Positions 25,244-34,790 of a DNA stretch of 64,000 nucleotides are shown here, one piece after another. Position 1 is the first letter of the stretch, and the number at the start of each line of letters is the position of its first letter. Source of the DNA: Candidatus Heimdallarchaeota archaeon. GTDB lineage: Archaea; Asgardarchaeota; Heimdallarchaeia; Heimdallarchaeales; Kariarchaeaceae. The translations under genes and the position numbers were made by a program. The notes under the pieces were generated by a model that worked only from the letters and a program-made list of their open reading frames with translations, was not told the DNA's origin and searched no databases. The stretch spans positions 36,174 to 100,173 of the forward strand of contig JADCLS010000021.1 in the NCBI GenBank assembly GCA_026702845.1, read 5' to 3'.

Positions 25244-26251
25244 ATGAATAAGAAAATTGCATTGCTTGGAATCGGTGGTATCGGAGGTTACCTTGCGTAT
25301 TCATTACTTACAAATGGTATAAAACCAATATTAGTTACGAATAATGAAGCTATTACTTATGCAATTAATACTCATGGTTTGATAGTAAATGATTCCATGA
25401 TAAAGGCTGAAGCTCTTACTTCTCTTGAACATTATAATGGTTCCTTTGACATCATAATGCTCATTATGAAAGCAAATACTGTTGTGGATGCAGTCGAGAA
25501 AGCAATACCATTCCTATCTAATGAAGGCTATATGGTTTCTATGCAAAATGGCATTGTTGAGGATGTTTTACAAGAAATTCTTGGTGATAGACTAATTTCC
25601 TCAATCATTGGGTTTGGGGCTACTATGCTCAAACCAGGAGTATACGAGAAAACCAGTGAAGGTGAGATTTTCATCGGAGAGTTAGATGGATCAGTGAGTA
25701 ATAGAGTAGAGGAATTACAGTCCATTCTATCCTTTGCTGCGCCATGTGTAATCAGTAGGAATATGAGAGGAGTTCTATGGTCAAAATTGGCTATTAATAG
25801 CTGTATCAATACGATAGGAGCATTGACTGGAGATACACTAGGTGTATTGTTAAAACAAAAGGTTGTACGATGGATATTCCTAGTTGTTTACAGAGAAGTT
25901 GTGGAGACTGCCTGGGAAAATGGTATTACCTTGGAAAAAGTGGCTGCTAAACCTACTTTGCTCTATATGCCCAAGAATGCAGGATTTATGAAGAAAATTA
26001 TCAAAGACATACTCATTTCCATAGTTGGAAAAAAATATGGCAAACTAAGGTCATCCAGTCTCCAATCACTTGAGAGAGGACGAGAAACAGAAATTGATTA
26101 TCTTAATGGATATGTGATAAAAATGGCTAAGAACACAGATGTACGAATGAATACAATTCTTGTTGATATTATTAAAGAGATAGAGGCTAAGAAACGAGAG
26201 ATATCACAAGATAATATCTCAGACGTCCTCAGCCTTTATGGGAGTTTTTAA
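25244..26251 (+). CDS. panE: 2-dehydropantoate 2-reductase (ketopantoate reductase)
   Basis: 335 residues with the PanE/ApbA fold. The N-terminal Rossmann loop is GIGGIGGYLA (residues 8-17); the hinge MQNGIVEDVLQEILG and the active-site region LWSKLAINSCINTIGALTG carry the catalytic Lys and Asn of the family; the C-terminal helical domain ends with SLERGRETEIDYLNGYV, where the conserved Glu lies. It reduces ketopantoate to pantoate with NADPH for coenzyme A synthesis. Other PanE-like proteins act on different 2-oxoacids, so the name is a best fit. Its last 33 bp overlap the convergent membrane-protein gene. Confidence 0.85.
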   Translation: MNKKIALLGIGGIGGYLAYSLLTNGIKPILVTNNEAITYAINTHGLIVNDSMIKAEALTSLEHYNGSFDIIMLIMKANTVVDAVEKAIPFLSNEGYMVSMQNGIVEDVLQEILGDRLISSIIGFGATMLKPGVYEKTSEGEIFIGELDGSVSNRVEELQSILSFAAPCVISRNMRGVLWSKLAINSCINTIGALTGDTLGVLLKQKVVRWIFLVVYREVVETAWENGITLEKVAAKPTLLYMPKNAGFMKKIIKDILISIVGKKYGKLRSSSLQSLERGRETEIDYLNGYVIKMAKNTDVRMNTILVDIIKEIEAKKREISQDNISDVLSLYGSF

Positions 26252-29200
26252 CTGGGAGATTCTACTGTAGATGATAGCATAATAAACAGCCTGTATCCCC
26301 ACTATTAACAGCGAAAGATATTTATCTAAAGATTCCTCGAGAATAACCAAATCTATGAGAAATTTGATGATGGAGAACAGGGACAAGGCCAATCCAATTC
26401 TAAACATGCGATTATCCTTGACAGTCAATGCAATCGCAGTGAGAACTATAGCAACTCCTCCCAATATAAAATTGGATGTGGAAGTGGAATAGAACCCAAA
26501 TAGACTGGACCCTAACATAAGCACAAATGCAGAAATCACTAAACCATCATTGAAATATGTTGTCTGTTTTCGAATCATATCTACAATCAATGAAAGAGAT
26601 AGGACGACAAACATCAAAAGGGATAGCCAACGATTTGCCATATACTCTGGAACTACCCTTAGATTGATAGCATACCACAAGCTGGTGAGAATGGCGATCA
26701 TAAATTGCCCAGCAATACCTAGTGAGTGATAAGTGATATAGGGGAAGATACTTCTCTCGTGGGAGGAGAAAATTAATTCTCGGTTAACCAATGAGAAGAT
26801 CAGTATACCTAACCACATAACTACCTGAATAATCAGTCCACTTTCCTCAAATGCTGTGAACACTGTTGAGAATAATGCAAAGATAACCGAGATCATTAAT
26901 GTCATATCATTGAATCGTTTCTCACTGGAGAGTATATAGATTACCTGGAGTATAGTGATACCATAAAAAGTCATCAAACCGTAGAATGCACTCATTTGAC
27001 TTAATAATACGAATATCACCACTAACAGGATCAGAAATCCATAGAGCACTACATCAAGAATTGATAATGATCGTTCTCCAAGTTTCATAGAAAGTCTGAT
27101 AAATGGACTGGTGATAAATAACAAGAAGAATATCAGAAACATAAATACCATATAGATTTCATTCTGTAACCCAAAGGCAATGACATTCACCAAGTTACTT
27201 GCTAACCAACTGAACGATGCTTTTTCACCAAGTTGATCATTAAATCGGTATACAACCGCTAGATGAAGTAGTATACTAACAGCCCACAGGATATTCTTCC
27301 ACTCTGTCTCTACCAGGGACATCACTAGAAAATTGAGAAAACCAATCACAGCAAGTGAAAAAAGTGATTGTTCATCTGAAAATCTGAGAAATTGAATGGT
27401 ATAGATGATAAGATAGAATACAACTATAAGTTGCATGATTATCCAAATGTTTTCTGCCAACCAGAAATCTCGATGAAAATCAGAATATGCAGCAATGATG
27501 AAACCCATGAGAACACCACTCAGAAGATGAATCATACTCTCAATCCAGTCAATTGATCTGGTGAATTGCAAGATCATCAGTGCTATAAGAAATCCTGTAT
27601 AAAGAGACAAATTGCTGAGTGACCAGACTGAGATATCGGTAATAATGGAATCCCCGTAAAAAGCAGCTCTTCCAATTAATGAAAGCAATGAAAACATTAC
27701 AAACCAAGTACTCCTCATTTCAAATTTGTACATCAGAAAGAGAGATGCAAAGGCAAAGAGGAATAACTCAACACTAGTGAGATTTATCAGCCAATTATTC
27801 TGTGTTAAGCTCAGCCCAAACACAAGTGGTATGGATAGGAGAAGCCAGGTGAATATTGCATTCTGTGGCCTCTTCATCTTCTCAATAATAGGTAATACAA
27901 GGAAAGCAAGAGAAATGATGAGATGAATTATTATCAGTTCAGCCTGTTCATTGTAGAAAAAGGAGAATATCGCAGGTATACCATATCCTATCCCTACTAG
28001 AACGTATCGGTAGGCGATAGATGCCCTACTCATAAGAATGTAGGCAATTAAAAGCACTACTGCATTGGCAACTAATAGATAGATACTAGTTCTATACAGG
28101 ATAAAATGTATAGAAATAGCCATGGAGTGGAATAACACGATTCCAAGCATCTCAATTGGTTGAGGTAGTTTTTTGTTCCTGATCTCAGGTAGATACACAA
28201 AGATCAAGGATAGTAGATAGATACCATAGGTCAGAACCAAAGAATATCCATTATAATACAGTTGACCTACAACCAGTATCCCAATCAAGGGGGCGAGTAA
28301 CCTACTCACAAATTGATATTTTGGAACAATATATGACCTTAGGAGTGAAGTGATTATCAACACTCCAAGATACAGGAATAGAAGTTCCAATCCTCCCACA
28401 TTCAACGCATAAACAAATATGGCAAAGAAAAGTAAGGATGTAGTAGTTATGGAGATCATACTCATATTCTCTATAGCATCAATAGATTTCATTCTAAGTA
28501 AATAGATAGTCCAGGTGATTCCGAAAATAGCCAGTAGCAAATGGGGATAGAATGAGAGCAAAGCTCCCCTACCCACTGCCAGCAATAGAGAAATCATGGG
28601 AATAAAATACAAGAACAATATCATATTGAGAAATTTACCCTTGATATGCATCAAATTAATACGTTCTGATGTTCGGAGAATAAGTATGCTTGGTATAATG
28701 ATGATATGAAGTAGACCTAGTAAGAAGATATAGGTGGAATTGATCATACTGGAATCGAGATATACGAGAAATTCTATGATCACACTAGCACCTAATACAG
28801 GTAGAGACGGATAAGAGATGCTGGTTCCATAAATCAGGAGAACGATAAGCAAAGCTGTGATTGTAAACACCGTAGGGGTTAGATAATCCGAACCTGCGGT
28901 GTAGAATAGAGTCAACCAAGCTAAGTATATCATTATTACTCTGTGTATCATCTGGAAAAAGGTTTCCTGCAGTTTGATGATTGATAGGTATCCGATTGTC
29001 GTAACTATCAAGGCTATAACAAGAAGGAAATGCCTTGAGAAGGTAGAACGTGCCAAGAGATCAAACGAGAAAGCAGATAAATACCCTATTCCCTCTGAAA
29101 TCAGTAACATACTCGTGATAATCGTACGATCAAATTTCTTAGATCTATACATGAAGATGGTAAGTATAAAGAGTAGCACGCTTCCAATCAAACCACCAAC

Positions 29201-29419
29201 AATCAGATATATAGGATCTAAATCCTCGAAGACAATCTGCAGAATGGAGAATAGAGAAATTAATATGAGCAAAATTCCAGATCCTGAGACAATTGGTATG
29301 ACCATGGCTTTCATATCCCGCTTCACCTTGGGTTTGGGAGTCACGACCATTTTTCCACATTGAATGCAGAATTTTGCTGTATCACGGAGTTCGAATCCGC
29401 AGTGATTACATTGAATCAT
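26219..29419 (-). CDS. Giant zinc-ribbon polytopic membrane protein
   Basis: 1,066 residues from the ATG at 29419; GGTGGTGA lies five bases upstream, making this start better than the one ten codons earlier. It opens with a zinc ribbon, C4-x2-C7 and C18-x2-C21 (IQCNHCGFELRD, KFCIQCGK), then a Lys-rich linker, then roughly thirty hydrophobic helices with almost no loops. The pattern (zinc ribbon plus very long helix array) resembles large DUF2339-type membrane proteins of unknown function. It is the last gene of a three-gene unit with a DOMON/CBM9-like surface protein and a glycosidase-like secreted protein, so a role in surface glycan handling is plausible but inferred. Confidence 0.7.
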   Translation of the reverse strand: MIQCNHCGFELRDTAKFCIQCGKMVVTPKPKVKRDMKAMVIPIVSGSGILLILISLFSILQIVFEDLDPIYLIVGGLIGSVLLFILTIFMYRSKKFDRTIITSMLLISEGIGYLSAFSFDLLARSTFSRHFLLVIALIVTTIGYLSIIKLQETFFQMIHRVIMIYLAWLTLFYTAGSDYLTPTVFTITALLIVLLIYGTSISYPSLPVLGASVIIEFLVYLDSSMINSTYIFLLGLLHIIIIPSILILRTSERINLMHIKGKFLNMILFLYFIPMISLLLAVGRGALLSFYPHLLLAIFGITWTIYLLRMKSIDAIENMSMISITTTSLLFFAIFVYALNVGGLELLFLYLGVLIITSLLRSYIVPKYQFVSRLLAPLIGILVVGQLYYNGYSLVLTYGIYLLSLIFVYLPEIRNKKLPQPIEMLGIVLFHSMAISIHFILYRTSIYLLVANAVVLLIAYILMSRASIAYRYVLVGIGYGIPAIFSFFYNEQAELIIIHLIISLAFLVLPIIEKMKRPQNAIFTWLLLSIPLVFGLSLTQNNWLINLTSVELFLFAFASLFLMYKFEMRSTWFVMFSLLSLIGRAAFYGDSIITDISVWSLSNLSLYTGFLIALMILQFTRSIDWIESMIHLLSGVLMGFIIAAYSDFHRDFWLAENIWIIMQLIVVFYLIIYTIQFLRFSDEQSLFSLAVIGFLNFLVMSLVETEWKNILWAVSILLHLAVVYRFNDQLGEKASFSWLASNLVNVIAFGLQNEIYMVFMFLIFFLLFITSPFIRLSMKLGERSLSILDVVLYGFLILLVVIFVLLSQMSAFYGLMTFYGITILQVIYILSSEKRFNDMTLMISVIFALFSTVFTAFEESGLIIQVVMWLGILIFSLVNRELIFSSHERSIFPYITYHSLGIAGQFMIAILTSLWYAINLRVVPEYMANRWLSLLMFVVLSLSLIVDMIRKQTTYFNDGLVISAFVLMLGSSLFGFYSTSTSNFILGGVAIVLTAIALTVKDNRMFRIGLALSLFSIIKFLIDLVILEESLDKYLSLLIVGIQAVYYAIIYSRISQLKTPIKAEDV

Positions 29420-29432
29420 GGAATCACCACCC

Positions 29433-31061
29433 TTAATTCTCTGGTACAAACTGTACGCTGATATTCTTCAGGAAATAAACAAACACCACAATCAGAATCA
29501 CTGATAGTATGGTAATTACCTCTGCTGAGAGCACTATTCCTGTATCCTTTCTCACCTTAAACTCCGATTCGATTACATCGGTAACAAGATCCTCAGTTTC
29601 TATCTCAACTCTTAGCTGAACTTGTTCATAATCAGAATCTGGTCTTGGTGGGGTTAGCTCAAGAGTCAGATGTTGTACTGAGCCATCTCCAACCATTTCT
29701 TTCGTCTCAACCAATTCATCATCGAAATACACCTTGATCTTGGAGTTGATATCATCTGGGATCATCACAGAGAGTGATAATTTCACTCTATCTGAGAAAT
29801 CAACTTCAGAGAACATCTCGACATTAGTCAATAATGGCATATCAGCTAATGCGTACAACATGATCAGATTATCAAATATTGTAATTGATGATGATGTGGG
29901 TTTGCCATCTCGGTTAATAGATGAATAGAAAATTGATCTAACCTCAGTTACTTGATCATAATAATCTGTATCTGAATAATACTGATATTTGAAATGCTGG
30001 GTGATCGTTTTTGAGAGAGCTAAAAGCTGAGTTTTAGCATCCTTGTTACCAAGATTTGCAAGTTTGACAAGTACCTGCAACAATATTGCATGAGAGAAGA
30101 GTGATTTTGATTGCTGTATCGGCTTCTCATCTTCTAGAGCCTCTAAATAACCTCCAGTTAGCCCAATATCTATAAAATAGGTATTGATATAATCCATGGT
30201 TGCGATAGCAGTATCAAGATAGGATTGTGTTCCAGTTAATTGATAAAGGTTCAACCCCAGAATGGCAAATAATGCGGTATTTCGGAGACTTACAGTTTTG
30301 TCAGTATATCCGGATTTATAGATAGATAAAACCCCACCCTTACTTGTCCTCACATTATCCTTCACAAAAGAGAAAACATTCTCAACAGTTGGGAGGATTG
30401 ATGAAAACTCATCAGTCTGAGTGATTAAGTAGGATGCAAAGAGATTATCAAAGGTGTTGAACATGCTTGGTACACTTGGGTTATCAATCCTATACGATCC
30501 AATAAATCGATCAGTCAATACAAAGCTATCCAAATCCTTCTCAAGATAGGTAATTCGATTAACTTGCTCTAGAACTTCTGTGTTTCTGGTTTCCCCAAGA
30601 TTAGTATTGAATTCTATTGAATCTGAATAATTAAGACGATTAGCTAACTCCTTCAAGCCCCAGATCATTAGTAGATTATCTGCAAAGTTACGGTAAATAC
30701 TCATCTGATCCTCTCCAGCATCATAATAGCTAGAGACTAATCCATATCGTTGATCAACTAGATAAGAGGGAACAAAATCAGATATCTTCAAAGCAGCATC
30801 AATGAATTTCTGTTCCTGATACAGATCAAATAGTTTGATAAATGTTACCAATGCCATACCTTGATTGATTCCCAAGTATAAATCATTAGAGCTTCCCCAA
30901 AGTGTAGCTATACCTCCAGAGGATCGTTGTATTGAGCCTAAAATAGGTGAGTAAAACTCATCATAATTCGTTCCATGTACTGATATATCATAGGTTTCCT
31001 CCATGCTGGCAGGATGTGGAATTACCAGAAGGAGGAATACAAAGAATACCCATTTCCTCAT
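29433..31061 (-). CDS. Secreted six-hairpin-glycosidase-like protein, membrane-anchored
   Basis: 542 residues: signal peptide (MRKWVFFVFLLLVIPHPASM), a helical domain of about 380 residues in regularly spaced hairpins, for example GINQGMALVTFIKLFDLYQE, DNLLMIWGLKELANRL and LRNTALFAILGLNLYQLTG, then a beta-sandwich (VEMFSEVDFSDRVKLSLSVM onward) and one C-terminal membrane helix (TGIVLSAEVITILSVILIVV). The hairpin pattern resembles alpha/alpha six-hairpin glycosidases and polysaccharide lyase-like folds; I cannot identify catalytic acids, so enzymatic activity is not shown. The start overlaps the upstream CBM9-like gene by four bases (ATGA). Confidence 0.6.
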   Translation of the reverse strand: MRKWVFFVFLLLVIPHPASMEETYDISVHGTNYDEFYSPILGSIQRSSGGIATLWGSSNDLYLGINQGMALVTFIKLFDLYQEQKFIDAALKISDFVPSYLVDQRYGLVSSYYDAGEDQMSIYRNFADNLLMIWGLKELANRLNYSDSIEFNTNLGETRNTEVLEQVNRITYLEKDLDSFVLTDRFIGSYRIDNPSVPSMFNTFDNLFASYLITQTDEFSSILPTVENVFSFVKDNVRTSKGGVLSIYKSGYTDKTVSLRNTALFAILGLNLYQLTGTQSYLDTAIATMDYINTYFIDIGLTGGYLEALEDEKPIQQSKSLFSHAILLQVLVKLANLGNKDAKTQLLALSKTITQHFKYQYYSDTDYYDQVTEVRSIFYSSINRDGKPTSSSITIFDNLIMLYALADMPLLTNVEMFSEVDFSDRVKLSLSVMIPDDINSKIKVYFDDELVETKEMVGDGSVQHLTLELTPPRPDSDYEQVQLRVEIETEDLVTDVIESEFKVRKDTGIVLSAEVITILSVILIVVFVYFLKNISVQFVPEN

Positions 31062-31912
31062 CTTCTTCTCCTCCTGATGTATGCTAGTGTTCCGAACATA
31101 AGTAATGAGATCCCAATATTGGAAGGTGCATCAAGACCTAATGCACCATCACCATAGTATTCATCATATTGGGTATCCTCAGTAGTAATGGTTGCATAGG
31201 TGGGAGGGATATATTCAGGTAGATCCTGATCCTCAGGCCCTGCAAGTCTCAAATCAACATATCCAGCAACATCTGTTGAATTCGTTGGATAATTAAAGGC
31301 AAAGGCATTATCATCTAAACGATTAACGATAATTGCAGTGAACGCAATATAGGTATTTACAGGTGAGGCAATTTGCCAGCCATCATATGGAAGATTACTG
31401 GAAACCAGTGCAATTTCAATCTCATAATACATCACCCCACTTTCAAGTTTGGTTGCTGCTACAAATTCATCATCATCACCAGAGGAGATTACATCTTGCT
31501 TCCAGCCATCATCCCAGTGTAAATCAAGTATACTCCTAGTACTATTTACATAACTTATAACTTTAGCATCTTCTGGTGCGGAAAGACTACCATCACCATC
31601 AGTATCAAAGAATAGGCCTAATGTATTATTGATAACAGAATCAGAGGTGATACTGATGCCAAAGTACAGTGATTCAAAATCATTCATGAATCGAATGATA
31701 ATTTGAGTAGCATTAACTCCAGAACCTGAATTCAGAATAACTGAACCTGCTCTCGCCCATATACTCTCGGTTAATTCACCATCTATTGTGATGGATTCAT
31801 CATTATACTGAGATCGTAGCATAACTATCTCTTCATTAACAATGTATGTTCCTTGAGAGAGCATTAAACTCAAAAGAAACGTACAAATTAATAGTAAATA
31901 TTTTCTTTTCAT
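31058..31912 (-). CDS. Surface protein with DOMON/CBM9-like domain and sorting-like tail
   Basis: 284 residues: signal peptide (about 1-21), then SITIDGELTESIWARAG, the usual opening of family-9 carbohydrate-binding/DOMON-like domains, followed by IIIRFMNDFESLYFGISI, FFDTDGDGSLSAPEDAKVIS and a closing MYYEIEIALVSSNLP strand. The tail is SNIGISLLMFGTLAY then IRRRRR, a sorting-like helix with basic end. Such domains bind sugars or haem at the cell surface. It is the first gene of an operon with the glycosidase-like protein, which supports carbohydrate binding. A similar domain occurs in the protein at 52129. Confidence 0.7.
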   Translation of the reverse strand: MKRKYLLLICTFLLSLMLSQGTYIVNEEIVMLRSQYNDESITIDGELTESIWARAGSVILNSGSGVNATQIIIRFMNDFESLYFGISITSDSVINNTLGLFFDTDGDGSLSAPEDAKVISYVNSTRSILDLHWDDGWKQDVISSGDDDEFVAATKLESGVMYYEIEIALVSSNLPYDGWQIASPVNTYIAFTAIIVNRLDDNAFAFNYPTNSTDVAGYVDLRLAGPEDQDLPEYIPPTYATITTEDTQYDEYYGDGALGLDAPSNIGISLLMFGTLAYIRRRRR

Positions 31913-32053
31913 TATACAGTTAAGGAAATCACACTTTTATATACCTTCCTAGTTACAGAAAGACCTTCATTTCGATTTATCAAAAAACAGAATACATTTT
32001 TTCAACCAATTTTCCTAAGTTGTGTTTATGTAATACAAATTAAAGTATCAACT

Positions 32054-32809
32054 ATGCAGAATGAAGTATTGGACAAAATATTTAAACATCGATCAGTGCG
32101 TAGATTTGATCCTGAATTTGAGATCCCAGAAAATGATATCCAGCTGATCATAAAAGCGGGACAACAGGCTTCAACTTCATGTTCAGGACAGATGTACTCC
32201 ATCATCGAGATATCAAAAGATAACCGACATCAAGTATGTGGCAAGCAGACATTCATCAATCAAGCCTCATGGTTTGGAATTATATGTGTGGATTTATACA
32301 GGTTACACAGACTTGTTGAAACAACAGGAGCTGAGAATCCTCAGTGGCCCCTATCTGGTCTGGTTATAGGAACTTTCGATGCTGGCTTGATGGCACAGAA
32401 TATGGCTCTTGCTGCAGAATCACTGGGATATGATCTTGTATTCTGTGGAACCTGTGGAGATAAGGGAGTGGCAAATGTTGATGTATTGAAGCTTCCTGAG
32501 ATGGTGTATCCACTTACTGGAATAGCACTGGGAAAAGGAACTGAAAATCCACCAACTAGACCCAGATTACCAACTGAATTGATATATCATCGGGATACTT
32601 ACAAGGTATATGACAAGGATGAGCTGGAGAATGGAATTAGAGTGATGAATGATAAACTCACAGAGGAAGGGTACTATAAGAAATACTCCAAACTTGATAA
32701 TTACTCCTGGAGAGAACACATTAATAGGAAATTTGGGGGCAAATGGCTGGAAGATATCGAAAAATTACGAAGAGAAGGATTGAAACATCAGAAATTTCTA
32801 GATGAATAG
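32054..32809 (+). CDS. Nitroreductase-family FMN oxidoreductase (NfsA/FRP type)
   Basis: 251 residues. The FMN-binding start is IFKHRSVRRFDPEFEIP (Arg and Ser contact FMN phosphate), with ASTSCSGQMYSIIEI, GTFDAGLMAQNMALAAESLGY and the GIALGKGTENPPTRPRLP segment near the end, all standard for NADPH-dependent FMN oxidoreductases of the NfsA/FRP branch. These dimeric enzymes reduce flavins, nitro compounds or quinones; physiological substrate unknown. The C-terminal 12 bp overlap the convergent larB stop. Promoter region upstream is AT-rich, without a clear single TATA box. Confidence 0.85.
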   Translation: MQNEVLDKIFKHRSVRRFDPEFEIPENDIQLIIKAGQQASTSCSGQMYSIIEISKDNRHQVCGKQTFINQASWFGIICVDLYRLHRLVETTGAENPQWPLSGLVIGTFDAGLMAQNMALAAESLGYDLVFCGTCGDKGVANVDVLKLPEMVYPLTGIALGKGTENPPTRPRLPTELIYHRDTYKVYDKDELENGIRVMNDKLTEEGYYKKYSKLDNYSWREHINRKFGGKWLEDIEKLRREGLKHQKFLDE

Positions 32810-33460
32810 CTGGAGCAATTTAGATGCAAAAGCTGCTGCCCCAAATCCATTATCGATATTCATAGTTGCGATACCAGGGGCACAGGATTGTAGTGCAGAT
32901 CTGAGTGCAGTCTCTCCTTTTCCACCAAATCCATATCCCACTGCAGAAGGCACTGCAATGACAGGTAATTTGGTTTGAGCTGCGATGACAGGAAAAATGG
33001 CTCCTTCCTGTCCAGCAACTACAATAATACATTTGGTTTCAGTATCTAATGATGATAATGCCTCCTTGTGTCTATGGATACCAGCTACTCCCACATCTTG
33101 AATCACTTGGGTGGACCAACCAAAAAACTTCATGGTTAACCTGATCTCCTCTACAACATATCTATCAGAGGTACCAGCAGATAGAATTGCTGCACTGAGT
33201 GAACGAACTGCTATGTCCTTATCATAAATCATCAAAGTACGTTCAATCGCATCAAATTCTGATTTCCATCCATGTGTATCAAGCAATTTTTTGATAGATT
33301 CAATCTGAGATGGTTGAATTCTGGTGATGAGAACCCGAGCATTCCGATCCATAGCCATTGTAATAGCATGGAGTAAATCCTCTATAAGTTTCGGTTCTGC
33401 AAGAATGACTTCAGGTATCCCAGTGATGGAGGATCTATTGGAATCGTGGTTCACGCTCAC
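32798..33460 (-). CDS. larB: LarB, nickel-pincer cofactor biosynthesis carboxylase
   Basis: 220 residues. The C-terminal two thirds match the PurE-like (AIR carboxylase) fold: ILSAGTSDRYVVEEIRLTM, DVGVAGIHRHKEAL, CIIVVAGQEGAIFPVIAAQ and PVIAVPSAVGYGFGGKGE. LarB carboxylates and hydrolyses nicotinic acid adenine dinucleotide to pyridinium-3,5-biscarboxylate mononucleotide, the first step of the nickel-pincer cofactor of lactate racemase-type enzymes. Its ATG overlaps the larC stop by four bases, so the two are translationally coupled. LarA and LarE are not in the window. Confidence 0.88.
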   Translation of the reverse strand: MSVNHDSNRSSITGIPEVILAEPKLIEDLLHAITMAMDRNARVLITRIQPSQIESIKKLLDTHGWKSEFDAIERTLMIYDKDIAVRSLSAAILSAGTSDRYVVEEIRLTMKFFGWSTQVIQDVGVAGIHRHKEALSSLDTETKCIIVVAGQEGAIFPVIAAQTKLPVIAVPSAVGYGFGGKGETALRSALQSCAPGIATMNIDNGFGAAAFASKLLQLFI

Positions 33461-34632
33461 TGAATCTCCTCCATTAATAATTCACGCAATTCCAACACAG
33501 GAATTCCTAATTCCCTTGATAATCGCCTCAAATCATCGAATTCAATCTTTGATCTGAATGGTCCCTGCTTAATTGAAAACTGTATCTCTTTACCTCGAAA
33601 ATGAATAGTCTTCTGAATTTTCTCTCTTTTTCCTATATGACGATTAGAATGCTGCACTCTGACACCTAGTGTTCCTGTATGTTGCTGGATAAGTTCTGCA
33701 ATCCTCTCCTCATCTTGTCTTGTGGAGATCACCCGCAAACAATAAGCAGGTCGATTTTTCTTCATGAAAATTGGATAGAATGAGACATCCAGAGCACCTT
33801 CACCCAATAGGACTTCCATCGTCTCACCAAGTATCTCCCCAGTGACATCATCAACATTGGTTTCTAATATACTAATAGAAGAAGCTGTATGAGACAGCGT
33901 ACCGAGGCGTAATCGAATATAATTCCCTCGATCATTCCATTGCTTGGTTCCAAATCCCAGAGCAGAAGATTTCCATACGACATTAATAGCAGAATCAAAA
34001 TATGCATCTAATCCTGCAATGATGGCAATTCCAGTTGGTGTGGCTGCTTCTCCTCCTTCTGGCCCGGGTACTGTTCTCAATTTAGTTTGCTGCAGAATAA
34101 TATCGCTTGAAGGTGCAGGAACTGGAAGAAGCCCATGTTCGGTTGTGACAATTCCCTGACCAAGAGCAATTGGAGATAAAAGTACCTGCTCGATGTGTAA
34201 TTCTTCTATTAATCGCATGGTCATACATATATCTATCACCGTATCGACTGTTCCTAGTTCATGAAGATGGATATGCTCATGACCATGAACCTCTTTCTCT
34301 GCATCAACAAGCAAATCAAAAATATAACTGCAAAGTGCCTGGATTTTCTTTGATGATTTCGACATTAATGTATTAAGGAGGTTCTTTATAGCATCGATGT
34401 CTAATGATATATCTGTATTCTGCAGTATTAATCTGGTTCCTTTAAAGTCCTTGTACGCTATCTCCTCAAAATCAAGTGAAATAGGAGTCTTGAGATGTGA
34501 ATTTAATTCTTGAATAAAGGCAGTTACAGCCTCTACATGACCATATTTGGCACGATACAGCTCTATTAATGCGGCAAGTATCATATCACCAGATGCTCCT
34601 GCCAATGCACAATCAACAGCCAGTGTCTGCAT
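33457..34632 (-). CDS. larC: LarC, nickel insertion protein for the nickel-pincer cofactor
   Basis: 391 residues from the ATG at 34632 (the GTG at 34650 is less likely; a TATA-like ACATATATAC lies about 35 nt upstream). It begins LAVDCALAGASGDMILAALIE, the LarC opening, and carries the His-rich nickel site HGHEHIHLHELGTVDTVIDI near residue 115, followed by PVPAPSSDIILQ, GPEGGEAATPTGIAI and the C-terminal LETNVDDVTGEILG domain. LarC inserts nickel into the pyridinium-3,5-bisthiocarboxylate cofactor in a CTP-dependent step. The gene is fused in one frame; in some bacteria larC is split into two by a programmed frameshift. Confidence 0.88.
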   Translation of the reverse strand: MQTLAVDCALAGASGDMILAALIELYRAKYGHVEAVTAFIQELNSHLKTPISLDFEEIAYKDFKGTRLILQNTDISLDIDAIKNLLNTLMSKSSKKIQALCSYIFDLLVDAEKEVHGHEHIHLHELGTVDTVIDICMTMRLIEELHIEQVLLSPIALGQGIVTTEHGLLPVPAPSSDIILQQTKLRTVPGPEGGEAATPTGIAIIAGLDAYFDSAINVVWKSSALGFGTKQWNDRGNYIRLRLGTLSHTASSISILETNVDDVTGEILGETMEVLLGEGALDVSFYPIFMKKNRPAYCLRVISTRQDEERIAELIQQHTGTLGVRVQHSNRHIGKREKIQKTIHFRGKEIQFSIKQGPFRSKIEFDDLRRLSRELGIPVLELRELLMEEIQ

Positions 34633-34790
34633 ATCTTTCGTTACAAACACTAGGTATCAAAAGAGTATATATGTAATAACTAGAAATAGGTCAAACTATG
34701 ACATAGATATTTCCATGGTTTTGCACAAATTGCCTACATAGAAGGGTGAAATATTTAAGCCAATACGCCTAAAAAAATGTGATTACAATT

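Noticed and set aside
29380..29405. GAGTTCGAATCCGC resembling a tRNA T-arm
   Set aside because: It lies in the coding sequence of the zinc ribbon, and no acceptor or anticodon stems surround it.
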